From NCBI RefSeq assembly GCF_003732425.1, contig NZ_MOBX01000014.1:424816-488815 (forward strand): a stretch of DNA of 64,000 nucleotides, in the 5' to 3' direction. This document shows positions 26,408 through 34,208 of the stretch, piece by piece. Position 1 is the first letter of the stretch, and every line of letters starts with the position of its first letter. The DNA is from Pseudomonas fluorescens. GTDB lineage: Bacteria > Pseudomonadota > Gammaproteobacteria > Pseudomonadales > Pseudomonadaceae. Position numbers and translations under genes: made by a program. The notes below the pieces were generated by a model. The model saw only the letters and a list, made by a program, of their open reading frames with translations, was not told the DNA's origin and did no database searches.

Positions 26408-27058
26408 ATGCGCGTCATTCTGCTGGGAGCTCCCGGGGCCGGTAAAGGTACTCAGGCTAAGTTCATCACCGAAAAATTCGGCATTCCGCAAATCTCCACC
26501 GGCGACATGCTGCGTGCAGCGGTCAAGGCTGGTACGCCACTGGGCGTTCAAGCCAAGAGCATCATGGATGCCGGCGGCCTGGTGTCGGATGACCTGATCA
26601 TCGCACTGGTTCAGGATCGTATCGCTCAGCCAGACTGCGCCAACGGCTTCCTGTTCGACGGCTTCCCGCGCACCATTCCGCAGGCTGAAGCACTGGTCAC
26701 TGCCGGCGTTGAGCTGGATGCCGTGGTGGAAATCGCGGTTGAAGACGAAGAAATCGTTCAACGCATCGCCGGTCGTCGTGTTCACGAAGCCAGCGGCCGC
26801 GTTTACCACATCGTCTACAACCCGCCGAAAATCGCGGGTAAAGACGACATCACTGGCGAAGAGCTGGTACAGCGCAAGGACGACACCGAAGAAACCGTAC
26901 GTCATCGTCTGTCGGTCTACCATTCGCAGACCAAGCCGCTGGTGGAGTTCTATCAGAGCCTGTCCGCCAAAAACGCTGGCAAGCCGAAGTACAGCCACAT
27001 TCCTGGCGTTGGCTCGGTAGAAGCCATCACTGCCAAGGTGCTTGAAGCGCTGAGCTGA
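26408..27058 (+). CDS. adk: Adenylate kinase
   Basis: A 216-residue long-form adenylate kinase that interconverts 2 ADP with ATP and AMP. The P-loop is GAPGAGKGTQAKFI at residues 7-20, the AMP-binding part GIPQISTGDMLRAAV, and the NMP/core motif FLFDGFPRTIPQAEAL. The LID is present (GRRVHEASGRVYHIVYNPPK) and lacks zinc-binding cysteines, as in enterobacteria. A strong ribosome-binding site (GAGGAG) precedes the ATG. It is followed by a hairpin and tsaB. Confidence 0.97.
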   Translation: MRVILLGAPGAGKGTQAKFITEKFGIPQISTGDMLRAAVKAGTPLGVQAKSIMDAGGLVSDDLIIALVQDRIAQPDCANGFLFDGFPRTIPQAEALVTAGVELDAVVEIAVEDEEIVQRIAGRRVHEASGRVYHIVYNPPKIAGKDDITGEELVQRKDDTEETVRHRLSVYHSQTKPLVEFYQSLSAKNAGKPKYSHIPGVGSVEAITAKVLEALS

Positions 27059-27082
27059 AATAGCTGATTTGCTGCATCATCC

Positions 27083-27102
27083 ACGGCCCGCTTGCGGGCC
27101 GT
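27083..27102 (+). terminator. Probable adk terminator
   Basis: ACGGCCCGC - TT - GCGGGCCGT is a perfect stem 24 bases after the adk stop. The following AGTTGTTTAT is only moderately T-rich, so termination may be partial. Confidence 0.6.
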
Positions 27103-27150
27103 AGTTGTTTATACTGACGCCCTTTTCCCACACCTGTTTTGGAAACATCG

Positions 27151-27825
27151 ATGAGCACCTTGCTGGCCCTGGACACCGCGACTGAAGCTTGCTCCGTTGC
27201 CTTGCTGCATGACGGCAAGGTCACGAGCCATTACGAGGTGATCCCGCGCCTGCACGCGCAGAAGCTGCTGCCGATGATTCAGCAACTGCTGGCCGATGCC
27301 GGCACTACGCTGCAGGCGGTCGATGCGATTGCTTTCGGTCGTGGGCCGGGTGCGTTTACCGGGGTGCGGATTGCCATTGGCGTGGTGCAGGGGCTGGCGT
27401 TTGCGCTGGATCGTCCGGTGTTGCCGGTGTCCAATCTCGCGGTGCTGGCGCAGCGTGCGTTGCGCGAGCACGGCGTGAGTCAGGTCGCGGCGGCGATCGA
27501 TGCGCGGATGGATGAAGTGTATTGGGGCTGCTACCGCGAGACGGCGGGGGAGATGCGTCTTGTGGGGGGCGAAGCGGTATTGCCGCCGGAAGTCGCCGCG
27601 CTGCCGGCCGATGCCAGTGGCGACTGGTTCGGTGCCGGCACCGGTTGGGGATATGGCGAGCGCATCGCAGTCAGTCTGACTGGTTCGGATGCCGGCATGC
27701 TGCCCCACGCCGAAGACCTGCTGACCCTGGCGCGCTTTGCCTGGGAACGCGGCGAGTCGATCCCGGCGGATGACGCGCAACCGGTTTATCTGCGCGACAA
27801 AGTCGCCACCCCCAAGGCTCGTTGA
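27151..27825 (+). CDS. tsaB: tRNA threonylcarbamoyladenosine biosynthesis protein TsaB
   Basis: A 224-residue ASKHA-fold protein that partners TsaD and TsaE in transferring threonylcarbamoyl to A37 of ANN-reading tRNAs (t6A). Visible motifs are LLALDTATEACSVALL at the N-terminus, HAQKLLPMIQQLLADAG, and FGRGPGAFTGVRIAIGVVQGLA. The ATG at 27151 (MSTLLALDT) is preferred to the in-frame TTG at 27139. The gene follows adk, a conserved Pseudomonas neighbourhood. Confidence 0.95.
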   Translation: MSTLLALDTATEACSVALLHDGKVTSHYEVIPRLHAQKLLPMIQQLLADAGTTLQAVDAIAFGRGPGAFTGVRIAIGVVQGLAFALDRPVLPVSNLAVLAQRALREHGVSQVAAAIDARMDEVYWGCYRETAGEMRLVGGEAVLPPEVAALPADASGDWFGAGTGWGYGERIAVSLTGSDAGMLPHAEDLLTLARFAWERGESIPADDAQPVYLRDKVATPKAR

Positions 27826-27832
27826 GCCTTTA

Positions 27833-27915
27833 AAAAGATCGCAGCCTTCGGCAGCTCTTACAAGGATCGCATTCCAAATGTAGGAGCTGCCGCAGGCTGC
27901 GATCTTTTGATCTTC
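27833..27915. repeat. REP family B inverted pair
   Basis: AAAGATCGCAGCCTTCGGCA and GTAGGAGCTGCCGCAGGCTG face each other after the tsaB stop. Both arms carry single substitutions (CTCTTACA; CGCAGG). Confidence 0.82.
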
Positions 27916-28047
27916 CAAAGCCAATCGTCAGTTTCTAACCCCTCGCTTTAAACCTTTTGCGCTTTATGTGTTCTAGTTATCACTCGGCAGTTTGCTAAGT
28001 CGGTCAAGTGCCGCTAAATTGCCATCATCGATACCGAGCATGAATTT

Positions 28048-28356
28048 ATGCGTATAGACGGCCTTTCCTCTCAGTCCTACCCCATCAAGCGCAAGCCTCG
28101 CAAAGGCAATGCAGCGCTAGATGAATCCGTCGACGATATCGACGGCGAGCTGGAATTCCCGACTGAAGCGCAATTGGCCGCCCGCGCTGCCAAAGCCTCG
28201 GCACAACGCCTGAGCAATCTGCCTGCCCGTCAGCAAGACATGATCTACCACCGTGCGATGAAAAAGAGCGTAGCCATGGCCCTCGCCAGCTACCTGAGCA
28301 CCGCCGGTTTTGTCGATTGGGATGCAGACGTGCTGGGCCTTGATCTGTACATCTGA
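28048..28356 (+). CDS. Small hypothetical protein coupled to a DUF72 gene
   Basis: A 102-residue soluble protein. The N-terminal third is basic and disordered-looking (YPIKRKPRKGNAA), then acidic (ESVDDIDGELEFPTEAQ). The C-terminal half is helical (AARAAKASAQRLSNLPARQQ, AMKKSVAMALASYLSTAGFV). No family is recognised. Its TGA stop shares a base with the ATG of the DUF72 gene (TGATG), so the two are almost surely co-translated. A role with the DUF72 protein is inferred from that alone. Confidence 0.78.
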   Translation: MRIDGLSSQSYPIKRKPRKGNAALDESVDDIDGELEFPTEAQLAARAAKASAQRLSNLPARQQDMIYHRAMKKSVAMALASYLSTAGFVDWDADVLGLDLYI

Positions 28357-29216
28357 TGGATCTGCCTTACTACCTTGGGTGCCCGTCCTGGAGCGATAAC
28401 GCCTGGCGCGAGTATCTGTACCCGGTAGACGCCAAAACCTCCGAATTCCTCGGTCTCTATTCGCAAGTGTTCAACGCCGTTGAAGGCAACACGACCTTCT
28501 ACGCCAGCCCGTCGCCCGCCACGGTGCAGCGTTGGGCCGAGGTCATGCCCGAGCACTTTCGTTTCACCGCCAAATTCCCCGGCGACATCAGCCACAGCGG
28601 TGATCTGCGCGATCAACTGACCGCCGCCGAGACCTTCCTGCAATTACTCAAGCCCCTCGGTGAGCGGGTCTCGCCGCTGTGGCTGCAACTGTCGAAAAGC
28701 TTTACGCCGCAGCGGCTGCCGGAACTGGCGGCGTTCATTGATGCGCTGGATTGCCCGTTGGCAGTGGAAGTGCGGCATGAACAGTTCTTTGCCAAGGGCG
28801 AGAGCGAACGCTTGCTCAATCGCTTGCTGCTGGACCGGGGCGTCGAACGCATCTGCCTCGACCCGCGTGCGCTGTTCAGTTGCCTGTCGACCGAATCCTC
28901 GGTAATCCACGCACAATCGAAAAAACCGCGAGTGCCGACACGCCCGGCGGCGTTCACCCGGTTCCCGCAAGTGCGCTTCATTGGTCATCCTGAGCTTGAG
29001 GCCAACGACCCGTTCCTGCTGCCGTGGGTGGCGAAAATCGCCGAGTGGATCGAAGAGGGGCGCATGCCGTACATCTTCCTTCATACGGCCGACAACCTGT
29101 TGGCTGCAAAACTGGCGCAACGTTTTCACGCACAACTGATGCAACGTTTGCCTGGCCTGCCAGCGCTGCCTGAGCTATACAGAGAACCCGCCGCGGAGCA
29201 ACTTGGCCTGCTCTGA
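28356..29216 (+). CDS. DUF72 family protein (YecE-like)
   Basis: A 286-residue DUF72 protein, predicted TIM-barrel fold. Family hallmarks are LGCPSWSDNAWREYLYP near the N-terminus, FNAVEGNTTFYASPSPATVQRW, FRFTAKFPGDISHSG, the central PLAVEVRHEQFF, and a C-terminal MPYIFLHTADNLLAAKLAQRFH. The conserved acidic and histidine residues suggest an enzyme, but no reaction is established for the family. It is translationally coupled to the small protein upstream and is followed 32 bases later by the PEP-mutase-like gene. Confidence 0.88.
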   Translation: MDLPYYLGCPSWSDNAWREYLYPVDAKTSEFLGLYSQVFNAVEGNTTFYASPSPATVQRWAEVMPEHFRFTAKFPGDISHSGDLRDQLTAAETFLQLLKPLGERVSPLWLQLSKSFTPQRLPELAAFIDALDCPLAVEVRHEQFFAKGESERLLNRLLLDRGVERICLDPRALFSCLSTESSVIHAQSKKPRVPTRPAAFTRFPQVRFIGHPELEANDPFLLPWVAKIAEWIEEGRMPYIFLHTADNLLAAKLAQRFHAQLMQRLPGLPALPELYREPAAEQLGLL

Positions 29217-29248
29217 GGCGGATTTTTTTCCTGCTCAGGAGCCTGCCG

Positions 29249-30070
29249 ATGGATGCCCAAGCCCGTAAAGCCCACGCCTTCAAAGCCCTGCATGAACGTC
29301 CGGGGATTTTCGTGATTCCCAATCCGTGGGATGCCGGGTCGGCAAAAATGCTCGCCAGCCTCGGCTATCAGGCCCTCGCGACCACCAGCGCCGGTTATGC
29401 GTTTTCCCAAGGCAAGGCCGATGGCGCGCTGAGTCTTGATGAGACCTTGGCCAATGTCCGCGCGATTGTCGCCGCTACTGATTTGCCGGTAGCGGTGGAT
29501 TTGGAAAACGGTTTCGCCGATGACCCGACCGAGGCCGCGAAAAGCTTGCTGCGTGCTGCCGAGGCGGGCGCCGTCGGTGGCTCGATCGAAGACGCCACGG
29601 GCCGCGCGGATGCGCCGATCTATTGCTTCGAACACGCCGTGGCGCGCATCGAAGCCGCCGTCGCCGCTGTGCGCACGTTGCCATTTCCCTTCATCCTCAC
29701 CGCCCGTGCGGAAAACTATCTGCACGGCAATCCCGACATCAACGACACTATTCGCCGCTTGCAGGCCTTCGCCGAAGCGGGCGCCGACGTGTTGTACGCG
29801 CCGGGTTTGCGCAGCGCCGAAGAAGTGCTGGCGGTGGTGCGCGCGGTGGCGCCGAAACCGGTCAATGTGCTGATGTCCGGCGGTTTGAAACTGACCGTGC
29901 AGGAACTGCAAGAAATGGGCGTGCGGCGCATCAGCACCGGTTCGGCGCTGGCGTTGGCAGCGTTCGGCGAGTTCTTCCGCGCCGCTGAAGAGATCCAGCA
30001 GTCCGGCACGTTCGGCTTTACCTCGCAGTCGATGCCGTACGCCAAGGCCAATCAGTTCTTCAAGGGCTGA
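29249..30070 (+). CDS. Isocitrate lyase / PEP mutase superfamily protein
   Basis: A 273-residue TIM-barrel protein of the PEP mutase/isocitrate lyase superfamily. It shows the N-terminal FVIPNPWDAGSAKMLASLGY, ATTSAGYAFSQG, the metal-binding-region motif PVAVDLENGF, and the strand GGSIEDATG. The lyase signature K(K/R)CGH is absent: the loop after SIED runs straight into GRADAPIYCFEHAVARIEAA, so isocitrate or methylisocitrate lyase activity is unlikely. An oxaloacetate decarboxylase- or phosphonopyruvate-type C-C or C-P reaction is possible. CAGGAGC precedes the start. It is co-directional with the DUF72 and extensin-like genes. Confidence 0.87.
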   Translation: MDAQARKAHAFKALHERPGIFVIPNPWDAGSAKMLASLGYQALATTSAGYAFSQGKADGALSLDETLANVRAIVAATDLPVAVDLENGFADDPTEAAKSLLRAAEAGAVGGSIEDATGRADAPIYCFEHAVARIEAAVAAVRTLPFPFILTARAENYLHGNPDINDTIRRLQAFAEAGADVLYAPGLRSAEEVLAVVRAVAPKPVNVLMSGGLKLTVQELQEMGVRRISTGSALALAAFGEFFRAAEEIQQSGTFGFTSQSMPYAKANQFFKG

Positions 30071-30072
30071 AC

Positions 30073-30765
30073 ATGGGGCGATGGATTGCGCTTACCGTGC
30101 TGCTGATCATTGGTGGTGCGTTGATCAGTGTCTGGCGCGGTTGGCTGGACGTACCACCAGAATGGAATCCATGGGCGCCGCTGGATGTGAAAGCCACGCC
30201 GAACTGGCTGACCGGCTACAAGCTGATGCGTTTGCGCAGTGATGCTGAACTCTGCGCCCGGGCGTTGGGCAGTTCCGATCTGCGCGTCACGCGGCAAGCC
30301 GACAGCCCTGACGCCAAGTGCCCGCTGATCGGCGCCTTGCGCGTACAGGGCGGCGAGGTGGCGCTGAGCAGCAGTTTCCTCGCCAGTTGTCCGTTGGCGG
30401 TGGCTTACGCGATGTTTGAACACCACACGCTGCAACCCGCCGCACAATCCGTTTACGGGCAAAAGGTCGCGCGGATTGATCACCTCGGCAGCTTCGCCTG
30501 TCGCAATGTCTACAATCGCGAAAGCGGGGCGCTAAGCCGCCATGCCAGTGCGGATGCGCTGGACATCGCCGGATTTCGCCTGGCGGATGGCCGCACGGTC
30601 AGTGTGCTCAAAGACTGGCCGAAGCAAAATCAGGACGCGCAGTTTCTGCGTCAACTGCGCGACGGCGCCTGCGAAGCGTTCAGTGTGGTGTTGAGCCCGG
30701 ATTACAACGCCGCCCATCGCAATCACTTTCATGTCGATGTCGGGCGTTGGAGCGTGTGTCGCTGA
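30073..30765 (+). CDS. Extensin-like C-terminal domain protein
   Basis: A 230-residue protein with an N-terminal membrane anchor or uncleaved signal (WIALTVLLIIGGALISVW, residues 4-21) and an extensin-like C-terminal domain, which has a peptidase-like (DD-peptidase-related) metal-site pattern: HASADALDIAGFRL and HRNHFHVDVGRW. The histidine/aspartate set HxxxxALD...HFHVD is characteristic of LAS-type metallopeptidases. Cysteines at several positions (LCARALG, KCPLIG, SCPLAV, GACEAF) suggest disulfides and a periplasmic location. It starts 3 bases after the previous stop, so it is co-transcribed with the PEP-mutase-like gene. Confidence 0.82.
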   Translation: MGRWIALTVLLIIGGALISVWRGWLDVPPEWNPWAPLDVKATPNWLTGYKLMRLRSDAELCARALGSSDLRVTRQADSPDAKCPLIGALRVQGGEVALSSSFLASCPLAVAYAMFEHHTLQPAAQSVYGQKVARIDHLGSFACRNVYNRESGALSRHASADALDIAGFRLADGRTVSVLKDWPKQNQDAQFLRQLRDGACEAFSVVLSPDYNAAHRNHFHVDVGRWSVCR

Positions 30766-30768
30766 GGG

Positions 30769-31389
30769 TTAGGCGGCGAGGCGCAGGTTCTGCAGAACGA
30801 TCGGGCGCGCCCAACCGTTATCGAAGTCCAGCGCTTTCTGTTGCTCGACGATTTCTTCCGGCGGGAACGGCGGATAAGGCTTTTGCAGCAGATCCAGGTC
30901 GAATTCGGCAATCGGCAGGTACAGCGGCTTCTTCTGCGGGGCCGGGCCAGGCTCTGGAACGGGCTGACCATTGTTGATGACCACCGGGCGAACCCAACTG
31001 CTGTCAAAATCCTGCTGCGCCTGCTGAGCTTGCAGTTCTTCTGGCGGGAACGGTGGGAACGGCTTGTCCAGCAGTTCCATTTCGAATTCGGCGATCGGCA
31101 GGAACAATGGCTCCGGCGGACGCACTTCGGTTTCCACCACATCGCACTCGCGCTGGCTGACGATGTGTGCGTGCAGCTCGCTGCCGATGGTCGGTTCTTC
31201 CGGGCTGCTCAGATCTACCGGCGGAAACGTGCCGCAGGCGGGCACCACTTCACTCGTCTGTTCGGCCATCGCCTGGGCAAAGAAATCCTGCCACAGGTGA
31301 CTGACGCCGCTCAGTGCTTGAGTGTTGTGACGGCTAAAGTCGCCATGGGGCGAGATGTAGCCAATCGATGTGGGAAGAATGCCTGACAT
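30769..31389 (-). CDS. Hypothetical protein with two tandem PIAEF/PPFPPEE repeats
   Basis: A 206-residue protein of unknown function. The C-terminal half is a tandem repeat of about 50 residues: LFLPIAEFEMELLDKPFPPF followed by PPEELQAQQ and DFDSSWVRPVVINNG, then LYLPIAEFDLDLLQKPYPPF, PPEEIVEQQ and DFDNGWARPIVLQN. The N-terminal part begins MSGILPTSIGYISPHGDFSR and has no signal peptide. The frame stays open to 31701, but that extension overlaps rsmJ and is not used. The start at 31389 lacks a good ribosome-binding site. The gene is divergent from rsmJ and convergent with the extensin-like gene, only 3 bases from its stop. Confidence 0.75.
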   Translation of the reverse strand: MSGILPTSIGYISPHGDFSRHNTQALSGVSHLWQDFFAQAMAEQTSEVVPACGTFPPVDLSSPEEPTIGSELHAHIVSQRECDVVETEVRPPEPLFLPIAEFEMELLDKPFPPFPPEELQAQQAQQDFDSSWVRPVVINNGQPVPEPGPAPQKKPLYLPIAEFDLDLLQKPYPPFPPEEIVEQQKALDFDNGWARPIVLQNLRLAA

Positions 31390-31481
31390 TTTTTTCGGTT
31401 GACGCTCAGCTCTGGCAAAATGCGCGTTGAATGAATTATCGGCGGTTTTTGCCGATCCTTGAATTTTTGAGCGTGTTTTCC

Positions 31482-32264
31482 ATGATCGAGCAACCTGCGG
31501 CCTGCCGCATCCATGTCCAGGCCCTTGGCGCAGCGTTTGAAGCGCAAGCCGGGCAGTGGGCCGAACGCCTGGGACTGCCGCGTGAAGTGGCGGACGGCGA
31601 GTTTGCCTTACAGGTTGGCGAGCAGGGTTTGCAACTGCAACAGCTCGGCCCGGACGCACCGGGGCCGGTGCGGGTCGACTTCGTTGAGGGCGGCGCGGCA
31701 CATCGGCGTTTATACGGTGGCGGCAGCGGGCAGATGATCGCCAAGGCTGTCGGCATCGCCCAAGGTGTGCGTCCGCGAGTGCTGGATGCCACGGCGGGTT
31801 TGGGCAAGGATGCGTTCGTGCTGGCCAGCCTTGGTTGCGAGATGAGCCTGATCGAGCGCCAGCCGCTGATTGGCGCGTTGCTGGAGGACGGTCTGGCGCG
31901 GGCGGCGGAAGATTTCGACGTGGCGCCGATTGTGGCGCGGATGACGTTGCTCAAAGGCAATTCCATCGAGGTCATGCAGAACTGGGAAGGGGAGCCGCCG
32001 CAGGTGATCTATCTCGATCCGATGTTTCCCCATCGCGAGAAGACGGCGCTGGTGAAGAAGGAAATGCGCCTGTTCCGGCCTTTGGTGGGCGATGACCCGG
32101 ATGCGCCGGCGCTGTTGCAGGCTGCTTTGGCATTGGCCACGCACCGGGTGGTGGTCAAGCGGCCGCGCAAGGCGCCGTGTATTGATGGGCCGAAACCGAG
32201 TCATGCGTTGGATGGCAAATCGAGCCGCTATGACATTTACCCGAAGAAAGCGCTCAAGCCCTGA
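31482..32264 (+). CDS. rsmJ: 16S rRNA (guanine1516-N2)-methyltransferase
   Basis: A 260-residue SAM-dependent methyltransferase (YhiQ family) that modifies G1516 of 16S rRNA. The SAM-binding motif I is VLDATAGLGKDAFVLASLG, and the catalytic strand reads VIYLDPMFPHREKTALVKKE. The C-terminus has HRVVVKRPRKAP and a conserved SSRYDIYPKK. The start is taken at 31482 (MIEQPAACRIHVQALG), in line with other pseudomonad homologues; an in-frame ATG at 31431 is less likely. Divergent from the repeat protein gene. Confidence 0.93.
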   Translation: MIEQPAACRIHVQALGAAFEAQAGQWAERLGLPREVADGEFALQVGEQGLQLQQLGPDAPGPVRVDFVEGGAAHRRLYGGGSGQMIAKAVGIAQGVRPRVLDATAGLGKDAFVLASLGCEMSLIERQPLIGALLEDGLARAAEDFDVAPIVARMTLLKGNSIEVMQNWEGEPPQVIYLDPMFPHREKTALVKKEMRLFRPLVGDDPDAPALLQAALALATHRVVVKRPRKAPCIDGPKPSHALDGKSSRYDIYPKKALKP

Positions 32265-32280
32265 GATCGAGTCGCCGCAT

Positions 32281-32345
32281 TCGCGAGCAGGCTCGCTCCC
32301 ACCTTGGAATGCATTTCAACTGTGGGAGCGAGCCTGCTCGCGAAA
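32281..32345. repeat. REP family A pair, opposite orientation
   Basis: Two family A copies point outward: TCGCGAGCAGGCTCGCTCCC at the left and TGTGGGAGCGAGCCTGCTCG at the right. This is the reverse of the more common arrangement and lies between convergent rsmJ and the TetR gene. Confidence 0.82.
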
Positions 32346-32371
32346 GCGCCCGCCCAGACACCGCAAGGCTG

Positions 32372-33007
32372 TCAGGGCCGATAGGCGCGCATAAACAACG
32401 CTACAACTTCCTGCACATGGCTTTCCGCTGCCTCTTCAGTCAACGGCTCACCACAGCCATACAGCAAACGAAAATTCCCCGCACCCTTGATCAGGCAAAA
32501 GAAGTGCTCAGCGGCATTGCGTGGCAGATCAATGCTCAGCGCGCCGGTCTCGTGGACGCGCGTCAACAGCCGTTCCATACCCTGCACCATGCGCTGCGGG
32601 CCGGCCTCGAAGAAGATCAGCGACAGCTTCGGGTCCTGACTGCCCAGGGCCATGATCAAACGGTGCAGATTCACCGATTCATCGCTGTTGATCAGGTGAT
32701 GAAAGCCTCGCGCAATGTTCAGCAACACATTTTCCACGGCGATGCCGTCGGGCAATTCGAAGAACAGTGGCGGTAATTGCTCCTCGCATTTGGCCACCAC
32801 GGCAGCGGAGAACAGCGTCTCCTTGTCGTTGAAATGGCTGTACACCGTCAACTTCGACACGCCAGCCTCGCTGGCGACCGCGTCCATGCTGGTGTTGGCG
32901 TAGCCATGACTCAGAAAAAGGATTTTCGCCGCGTCGAGGATCGCCTGGCGCTTGGCCAGATCCTTGGGGCGGCCCGGGCCGTTTGGAGCTGAAAGATTGT
33001 TCGACAT
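32372..33007 (-). CDS. mexL: TetR-family repressor, MexL-like
   Basis: A 211-residue TetR repressor with the helix-turn-helix TSMDAVASEAGVSKLTVYSHFNDKETLF at about residues 38-65 and a helical ligand domain. It is divergent from the mexJ-like adaptor gene, 94 bases apart, which matches the P. aeruginosa mexL-mexJK layout, where MexL represses both itself and mexJK. The operator is expected in the intergenic region. The symbol is given by synteny and architecture; drug specificity is unknown. Confidence 0.82.
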   Translation of the reverse strand: MSNNLSAPNGPGRPKDLAKRQAILDAAKILFLSHGYANTSMDAVASEAGVSKLTVYSHFNDKETLFSAAVVAKCEEQLPPLFFELPDGIAVENVLLNIARGFHHLINSDESVNLHRLIMALGSQDPKLSLIFFEAGPQRMVQGMERLLTRVHETGALSIDLPRNAAEHFFCLIKGAGNFRLLYGCGEPLTEEAAESHVQEVVALFMRAYRP

Positions 33008-33020
33008 TCTTCGCTTTTAA

Positions 33021-33068
33021 TACTGGACTGGTGAGTTTGCTATTAATAACATACCCGCCAGTATAATT
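33021..33068 (+). promoter_or_regulatory. Shared mexL/mexJ promoter-operator region
   Basis: A palindrome is visible: TACTGG at 33022-33027 mirrors CCAGTA at 33059-33064, around a central GCTATTAATAAC. A TATAAT hexamer at 33063-33068 is a good -10 for mexJ; the best upstream match TTGCTA (33038-33043) sits 19 bases away. The symmetry makes this a likely TetR operator overlapping both promoters. Confidence 0.5.
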
Positions 33069-33101
33069 ATTCCAAGCACCATTAGCGAAAGGTCCGTCAC
33101 C

Positions 33102-34202
33102 ATGTTCCGCCATGCGTTGTCCCTCGCGTTGCCAGTGAGTCTGGCGTTCCTTTTGTCAGCATGCGGTCAGGAAGAGGCGACGCCAGTCACCGTGCGACCG
33201 GCCATGGTGGTGCATCCAGAGCCTTCGGCGCAGGCGATGGAAAGTTATCCGGGCGAGGTGCGTGCCCGTTACGAACCCGATCTGGCGTTCCGCATTGGTG
33301 GCAAAGTCAGCCGACGACTGGTCGATGAAGGCCAGCGCGTGAAGGCTGATCAACCGCTCGCTGAACTCGATCCGCAGGACGTGCGCCTGCAACTGGAAGC
33401 GACCCGCGCCCAGGTCGCCGCCGCCGAAGCCAATCTCAATCTGGTCCGCGCCGAGCGCGATCGCTACAAGACCCTGATGGATCGGCAGATGGTCAGCCGC
33501 TCGGCCTACGACAACGCCGAAAACCTTTACCGCTCCGGTGAGGCCCGCCTCAAACAAATCAAAGCTGAATTCAACGTGTCGACCAATCAGGCCAGTTACG
33601 CGGTGTTGCGTGCGCCGCAGGATGGCGTGGTCGCCAAGCGTTCGGTCGAGGTGGGGCAAGTCGTCGCCGCCGGGCAAACCGTGTTCACCCTCGCCACCGA
33701 CGGCGAGCGCGAAGTGCTGATCAGCCTGCCGGAGCAGAGCTTCGGCCGCTTCAAGGTCGGTCAGCCAGTGACGGTCGAGCTGTGGACGCAACAGAACCAG
33801 CGCTTCGCCGGGCAGATCCGCGAACTGTCACCTGCCGCCGATCCGCGCTCGCGCACCTTCGCCGCGCGCATCTCCTTTACCAGCGGCAAAGTCCCGGCCG
33901 AACTGGGCCAGAGCGCCCGGGTGTTTGTGCAGTCGGCCGATAGCGTTTCCCTGTCGGTGCCGCTCTCGGCACTCACCGCCGAAAACGGCGCGACCTACGT
34001 CTGGGTCGTCAGCGCCAACAACAGTTTGAAGAAAACCCCGGTGCGCGTCGGCCCGTTCGGCGAGAAAACCGTGCCGGTGCTCGAAGGCCTGAACGCCAGT
34101 GACTGGGTGGTGGCTGCCGGCGTGCATGTGTTGCTCGATGGTCAGCAGGTGCGTCCGGTGGATCGCTCCAATCGCGTGGTCAATCTGGCGAACAAGGAGT
34201 AA
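33102..34202 (+). CDS. mexJ: RND efflux periplasmic adaptor (MexJ-like)
   Basis: A 366-residue membrane-fusion lipoprotein. Lipobox FLLSAC puts the acylated cysteine near residue 23. It has a lipoyl-like region (ALAFRIGGKVSRRLVDEGQR type), an alpha-hairpin at residues 90-150 (VAAAEANLNLVRAERDRYKTLM), the second lipoyl half (YAVLRAPQDGVVAKRSVEVG), and beta-barrel/membrane-proximal domains. It bridges the inner-membrane pump to an outer-membrane channel. The pump gene starts 6 bases after its stop. Confidence 0.9.
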   Translation: MFRHALSLALPVSLAFLLSACGQEEATPVTVRPAMVVHPEPSAQAMESYPGEVRARYEPDLAFRIGGKVSRRLVDEGQRVKADQPLAELDPQDVRLQLEATRAQVAAAEANLNLVRAERDRYKTLMDRQMVSRSAYDNAENLYRSGEARLKQIKAEFNVSTNQASYAVLRAPQDGVVAKRSVEVGQVVAAGQTVFTLATDGEREVLISLPEQSFGRFKVGQPVTVELWTQQNQRFAGQIRELSPAADPRSRTFAARISFTSGKVPAELGQSARVFVQSADSVSLSVPLSALTAENGATYVWVVSANNSLKKTPVRVGPFGEKTVPVLEGLNASDWVVAAGVHVLLDGQQVRPVDRSNRVVNLANKE

Positions 34203-34208
34203 GCCCCG

